The position numbers and the translations under genes are program-made. The notes under the pieces are model-generated. The model saw only the letters and a list, made by a program, of their open reading frames with translations, was not told the DNA's origin and did no database searches. 41,504 nucleotides of DNA from Acidimicrobiaceae bacterium (GTDB taxonomy: Bacteria > Actinomycetota > Acidimicrobiia > Acidimicrobiales > Aldehydirespiratoraceae): contig JAPOQG010000408.1 in NCBI GenBank assembly GCA_026710865.1, positions 1 through 41,504 on the forward strand, written 5' to 3'. This document shows, in pieces, positions 40,001-41,504 of this stretch. Position 1 is the first letter of the stretch. The number at the start of each line of letters is the position of its first letter.

Positions 40001-40185
40001 CACCTGATGGCGAGTGGATAGTATTTGAGCGCGACACGAACGGCTCACGTGACCTCTATGTTGTCAGTTCGGCAGGTGGTGAGCCGATCCCCGTGCTGGA
40101 GCATCGTGTATTCGACTACTGGTCTCCGAGTTGGGCACCTGGCTCGGACGTGACCGTGGCTCCAGCGTTTGATTGTGGATCGTGA
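37075..40185 (+). CDS. Membrane Ser/Thr protein kinase with FN3 and TolB-type propeller sensor
   Basis: This 1036-aa PknB/PknD-type receptor kinase begins with an Ala/Gly-rich stretch. The kinase domain (about 80-345) has IGRGGFSTV at 86, Lys108 in VAVKVL, VHGDVKPQN with Asp203 (HGD instead of the usual HRD), DFG at 221 and APE at 245-247. A low-complexity region precedes one transmembrane helix at about 469-493. A Thr-rich linker follows, then two fibronectin type III domains (about 543-730, each with P-x-x-P-x-x-L/V and Y-x-V-R/x). The C-terminus is a beta-propeller with six repeats of the P-x-W-S-P-D-G type. The outside part likely senses wall or glycan ligands. Overlap with the FHA-ATPase gene suggests it phosphorylates that protein or its regulators. 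Confidence 0.92.
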   Translation: MALEDRDRDASVVVDEALLASLRGGAPPGPGESAAGADAPAGDGGSATGQDASETVEDRGAGTGAAGGAAREIPTIEGYGALREIGRGGFSTVFEALQFEFERWVAVKVLDEAITDDEAVADFERECRAMGGLSSHPNIVTVFSSEFTSDRRPCIVMELFPHGNYLNILQRTGPLGLEQLLPVSVRVAGALATAHNRGMVHGDVKPQNIFRSQYEVAALGDFGIATLISHRWSDQKTRMSLYYAAPEIIERGVAAASPFADQYSLAATIYTLATGLRPFEGDGSETTRQVLERTLTGPPPKLGPEHPAAMRDLLHKAMSRRLSERFRDVREFAEALVDMERQIGLSPTEIRIGADAGRYIGGVVDLSGSMSRSQESSREPSSDRSIPAAPRVAGGQRPGGDPSGGVPSQVERPVHSRDTSSTGGLVHGAPDADYVAVDATIVRPQRPVAPAQPSAGPEQPQEKSKIPRWAKIGSAAVAVAAAGAAIVLVLTLGGDDGAAGGDDGAADDEEMRGDDEQDSPPTDTASSTTTSTTTTTIVGPVVPDAPIELVVQGRDERLVVSWQEPNDGGSPISHYEVGLHLDGVEQSIDSRTINDLDDLHVEFTGLVNGQTYEVRVAAVNEAKLRGDDDTKSATPRAPPDRPRNVVVDEAYRQLEVKWDAPDDGGSAITEYRVELYSDGEMHDDAKAVPESLTAEFSDLDSGRSYEVRLFAQNEAGLSEAAVQYGIALDRIAFVSNLEGQDAIYYVDVRRRNDSFSLVEYERVTDSDTREREGRPSWSPDGEWIAFQRRHPEDTHWQIFLKNIESDEELRLLCGRENGWAPTWSPDGRSIAFARGSAGNDIWVIDSVSGEATRLKDKFDADDAFPSWSPDGDTIAVARRDHDPTRSKAFNDRQPREIRVFTGIASGATGGELGVGRLTDYRTGDYSSPDWSPEGDRIAHSVKLTGSGHRHIEVIDRDGNLLQPLTLEDNDDHPSWSPDGEWIVFERDTNGSRDLYVVSSAGGEPIPVLEHRVFDYWSPSWAPGSDVTVAPAFDCGS

Positions 40186-40186
40186 C

Positions 40187-40222
40187 CACCGTGTGCAAGA
40201 ATCGTCGGATCTGGACACGGTG
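40187..40222. terminator. Weak inverted repeat between convergent genes
   Basis: CACCGTGT (40187-40194) and ACACGGTG (40215-40222) are perfect 8-bp arms around a 20-nt loop, just after the kinase stop and before the end of the leftward GT2. No T-run is present. It may act as a bidirectional end signal, but the long loop makes this uncertain. Confidence 0.3.
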
Positions 40223-40251
40223 TGTGACGCCATCTCAGGAGGGGGTGGCTC

Positions 40252-41208
40252 TCACTCTGGAGCGGCTACCGCCGATTCGACTTCTGTGACGTCGGCGGGG
40301 GGGTGGAGGCGGCGGGGCTTCGACACTCGCACCACCAGGTCGGCCAGCAGACCTATCGCCAGCGTCTGGATGGCTGCGAAGCCAAGCAACAGCGTGTTGG
40401 TGGCCACCCGCAGGTCCTTGCCCGCCAGGTCGTATCCGAGCTTGGCCGCGAAGGCCGCCAACAGCACCGCAGCCAGAGGCATGAACACTCTCAGGGGATC
40501 GTGCGAGAGCATCATCCGTATGACCTGCAGCACGTAGCGCCGGGTGTCGGCCCACCAGTGGAACTTCGAGCGGCCCGAACGGGGCCTGTACTCGATGGGC
40601 GTGTAGCGCACGCTGTAGCCGTTCATCAAGTACGACATCGTGAGCGTGGTGACGCACGAGAAGCCGTCGGGGAGCTCGCCGACGAACTGCTCGGCGACAT
40701 CGCGGCGCATGGCCCGGAATCCGGAGTTGAGGTCGGGTATGCGGGTCCGGGTGAGATACGAGGCCAGGCAACGGACGGCCCACTTGGCCGGGACCCTCAG
40801 CGCCTTGAGCGTGCCCTGCTCTGAGGTGCGGGCTCCGACCAGTTGGTCTGCGTCGCCGAGATTGGCCACCAACTCCGGTATCTCGTGATTGGGGTAGGTC
40901 ATGTCGGCGTCGGTCCACACCACCACCCGGCCCACCGACGCCAGCGTCCCGATCCGCCGGGCCGAGCCCGAGCCGCGGTTGCGGGCCGAGCGCAGCAGGC
41001 GCACCCCGTCGCGGCCAACCGCAGCCTCGCCGGAGCCGTCGGTGGAGCCGTCGTCGACCACCACGATCTCCCACGAGTAATCCGATGCCTCCAGGGCCGC
41101 GGAGATGCGGTCGAGCTCTGCGGCGAGATGGGCCGACTCGTTGTAGACCGGCAGCACCACGCTGACGTCGAGATCGGATCCCTCGCGACCAGCCGGGTAT
41201 GCGGTCAC
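40252..41208 (-). CDS. Polyprenyl-phosphate glycosyltransferase (DPM1/GtrB-like GT2)
   Basis: This 318-aa protein has a GT2 domain (VSVVLPVYNESAHLAAELD, VVVDDGSTDGS, the D-x-D in VVWTDADMTYP, and DLNSGFRAMRRDVAEQF). Y-R-P-R-S-G-R-S-K-F, the polyprenyl-phosphate transferase signature, follows. Two C-terminal transmembrane segments lie at about 235-290. Such enzymes charge polyprenyl phosphate with mannose or glucose, making donors for GT-C enzymes such as the one at 2626-4224. GTG 41208 has TAGGAT exactly 7 nt upstream. The gene after the kinase is convergent; the preceding gene on its strand is a membrane protein cut by the window edge. Confidence 0.91.
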   Translation of the reverse strand: MTAYPAGREGSDLDVSVVLPVYNESAHLAAELDRISAALEASDYSWEIVVVDDGSTDGSGEAAVGRDGVRLLRSARNRGSGSARRIGTLASVGRVVVWTDADMTYPNHEIPELVANLGDADQLVGARTSEQGTLKALRVPAKWAVRCLASYLTRTRIPDLNSGFRAMRRDVAEQFVGELPDGFSCVTTLTMSYLMNGYSVRYTPIEYRPRSGRSKFHWWADTRRYVLQVIRMMLSHDPLRVFMPLAAVLLAAFAAKLGYDLAGKDLRVATNTLLLGFAAIQTLAIGLLADLVVRVSKPRRLHPPADVTEVESAVAAPE

Positions 41209-41215
41209 GGCTGTG

Positions 41216-41221
41216 ATCCTA
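41216..41221 (-). promoter_or_regulatory. Leaderless-type -10 box of the polyprenyl-phosphate glycosyltransferase
   Basis: TAGGAT on the minus strand is followed by 7 nt and GTG 41208. It is one of the clearest examples of the recurring arrangement in this window. Confidence 0.55.
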
Positions 41222-41245
41222 CGCGGCCGGTCCTTTCCCGGGTGC

Positions 41246-41504
41246 TCACGGCACGTACACGCCGTGGAAGGCGAGGGTTGTCAGGCACACCATGCCCGCG
41301 CCCGCGGCTCCGACAATCCAGCGGTCCAGCCGGCGGTGGCGGCTCACCACCGCCGCTGCGATCACCAGCGGGAAGGCGCTGAGCGCGTACCGCTCGAGGC
41401 TGTTGAGGTTCTCCGCGGCCAGCAGCAGCGCAAGGCTGATCACCGCGTAGAGGGCCATGGCACGGCTCAGCCTCCGGGCGGCCACAACGGCCAGGGCGAT
41501 CAGC
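41246..41504 (-). CDS. C-terminal end of a polytopic membrane protein, start beyond the window
   Basis: The frame is open to the right edge and encodes about 86 residues with three hydrophobic segments. These include ENLNSLERYALSAFPLVIA, a pattern like the R-Y-x-x-x-x-F-P segment near the end of mannosyltransferase-type (PIG-V/Gpi18-like) GT-C proteins. The next gene on the strand makes polyprenyl-phosphate sugar, the donor such an enzyme would use. The visible part is too short for a firm family call. Confidence 0.6.
   Translation of the reverse strand, partial: LIALAVVAARRLSRAMALYAVISLALLLAAENLNSLERYALSAFPLVIAAAVVSRHRRLDRWIVGAAGAGMVCLTTLAFHGVYVP

Overview
This window is high-GC bacterial DNA. 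It has many GTG starts, frequent 4-bp GTGA/ATGA gene overlaps and a recurring TANNNT hexamer 6-7 nt before start codons, which suggests leaderless transcripts. Together with ESX/WXG100 secretion genes and a SpoIID+SLH surface protein, this points to an actinobacterium. An Acidimicrobiia-type lineage is my guess, but no marker gene is present to prove it. I saw no rRNA, tRNA, CRISPR array or complete insertion sequence.

Region 1 (about 1-17.8 kb) is a surface-polysaccharide locus. A leftward series carries two very large two-domain GT2 glycosyltransferases (one cut by the window edge), a one-domain relative, a Wzy/WaaL-like O-antigen polymerase/ligase and a GT39-type membrane glycosyltransferase. 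A rightward Wzm/Wzt ABC exporter pair diverges from it. A second leftward series holds a SpoIID+SLH protein, a polyprenyl-phosphate sugar-1-phosphate transferase and a membrane GT2, preceded by a second Wzm/Wzt pair.

Region 2 (about 17.8-29.3 kb) is a mosaic of defence-type genes and gene debris between further polysaccharide genes. It contains an AbiEii-like nucleotidyltransferase with an unusual zinc-ribbon/winged-helix partner, and an SLH gene with a nonsense codon. It also contains a GT4 gene behind a truncated copy of the Wzm gene, an unrecognised polytopic protein behind a GH16 fragment, and a second Wzy-like protein and GT2. The last part holds an AbiEi antitoxin with a truncated AbiEii toxin, a GT4 start-region remnant, and a Panacea (SocA/DUF4065) antitoxin followed by two decayed tandem copies of its neighbour. 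Two 86-87 bp direct repeats carrying a promoter and Shine-Dalgarno sequence lie at 20.4 and 23.9 kb.

Region 3 (about 29.3-40.2 kb) is a compact type VII-like secretion island, all rightward. In order it has a WXG100-like protein, an EspC-like small protein, a 489-aa candidate secreted effector with a Cys-tipped coiled-coil hairpin, two small partner proteins, a 1475-aa FHA-FtsK/SpoIIIE ATPase of EssC length, and an overlapping Ser/Thr kinase with FN3 domains and a TolB-type beta-propeller. Kinase next to FHA-ATPase suggests phospho-dependent control of secretion. A 13-G tract sits just upstream of the island.

Region 4 (40.2-41.5 kb) returns to leftward envelope-glycan genes: a polyprenyl-phosphate glycosyltransferase and the end of a polytopic membrane protein.
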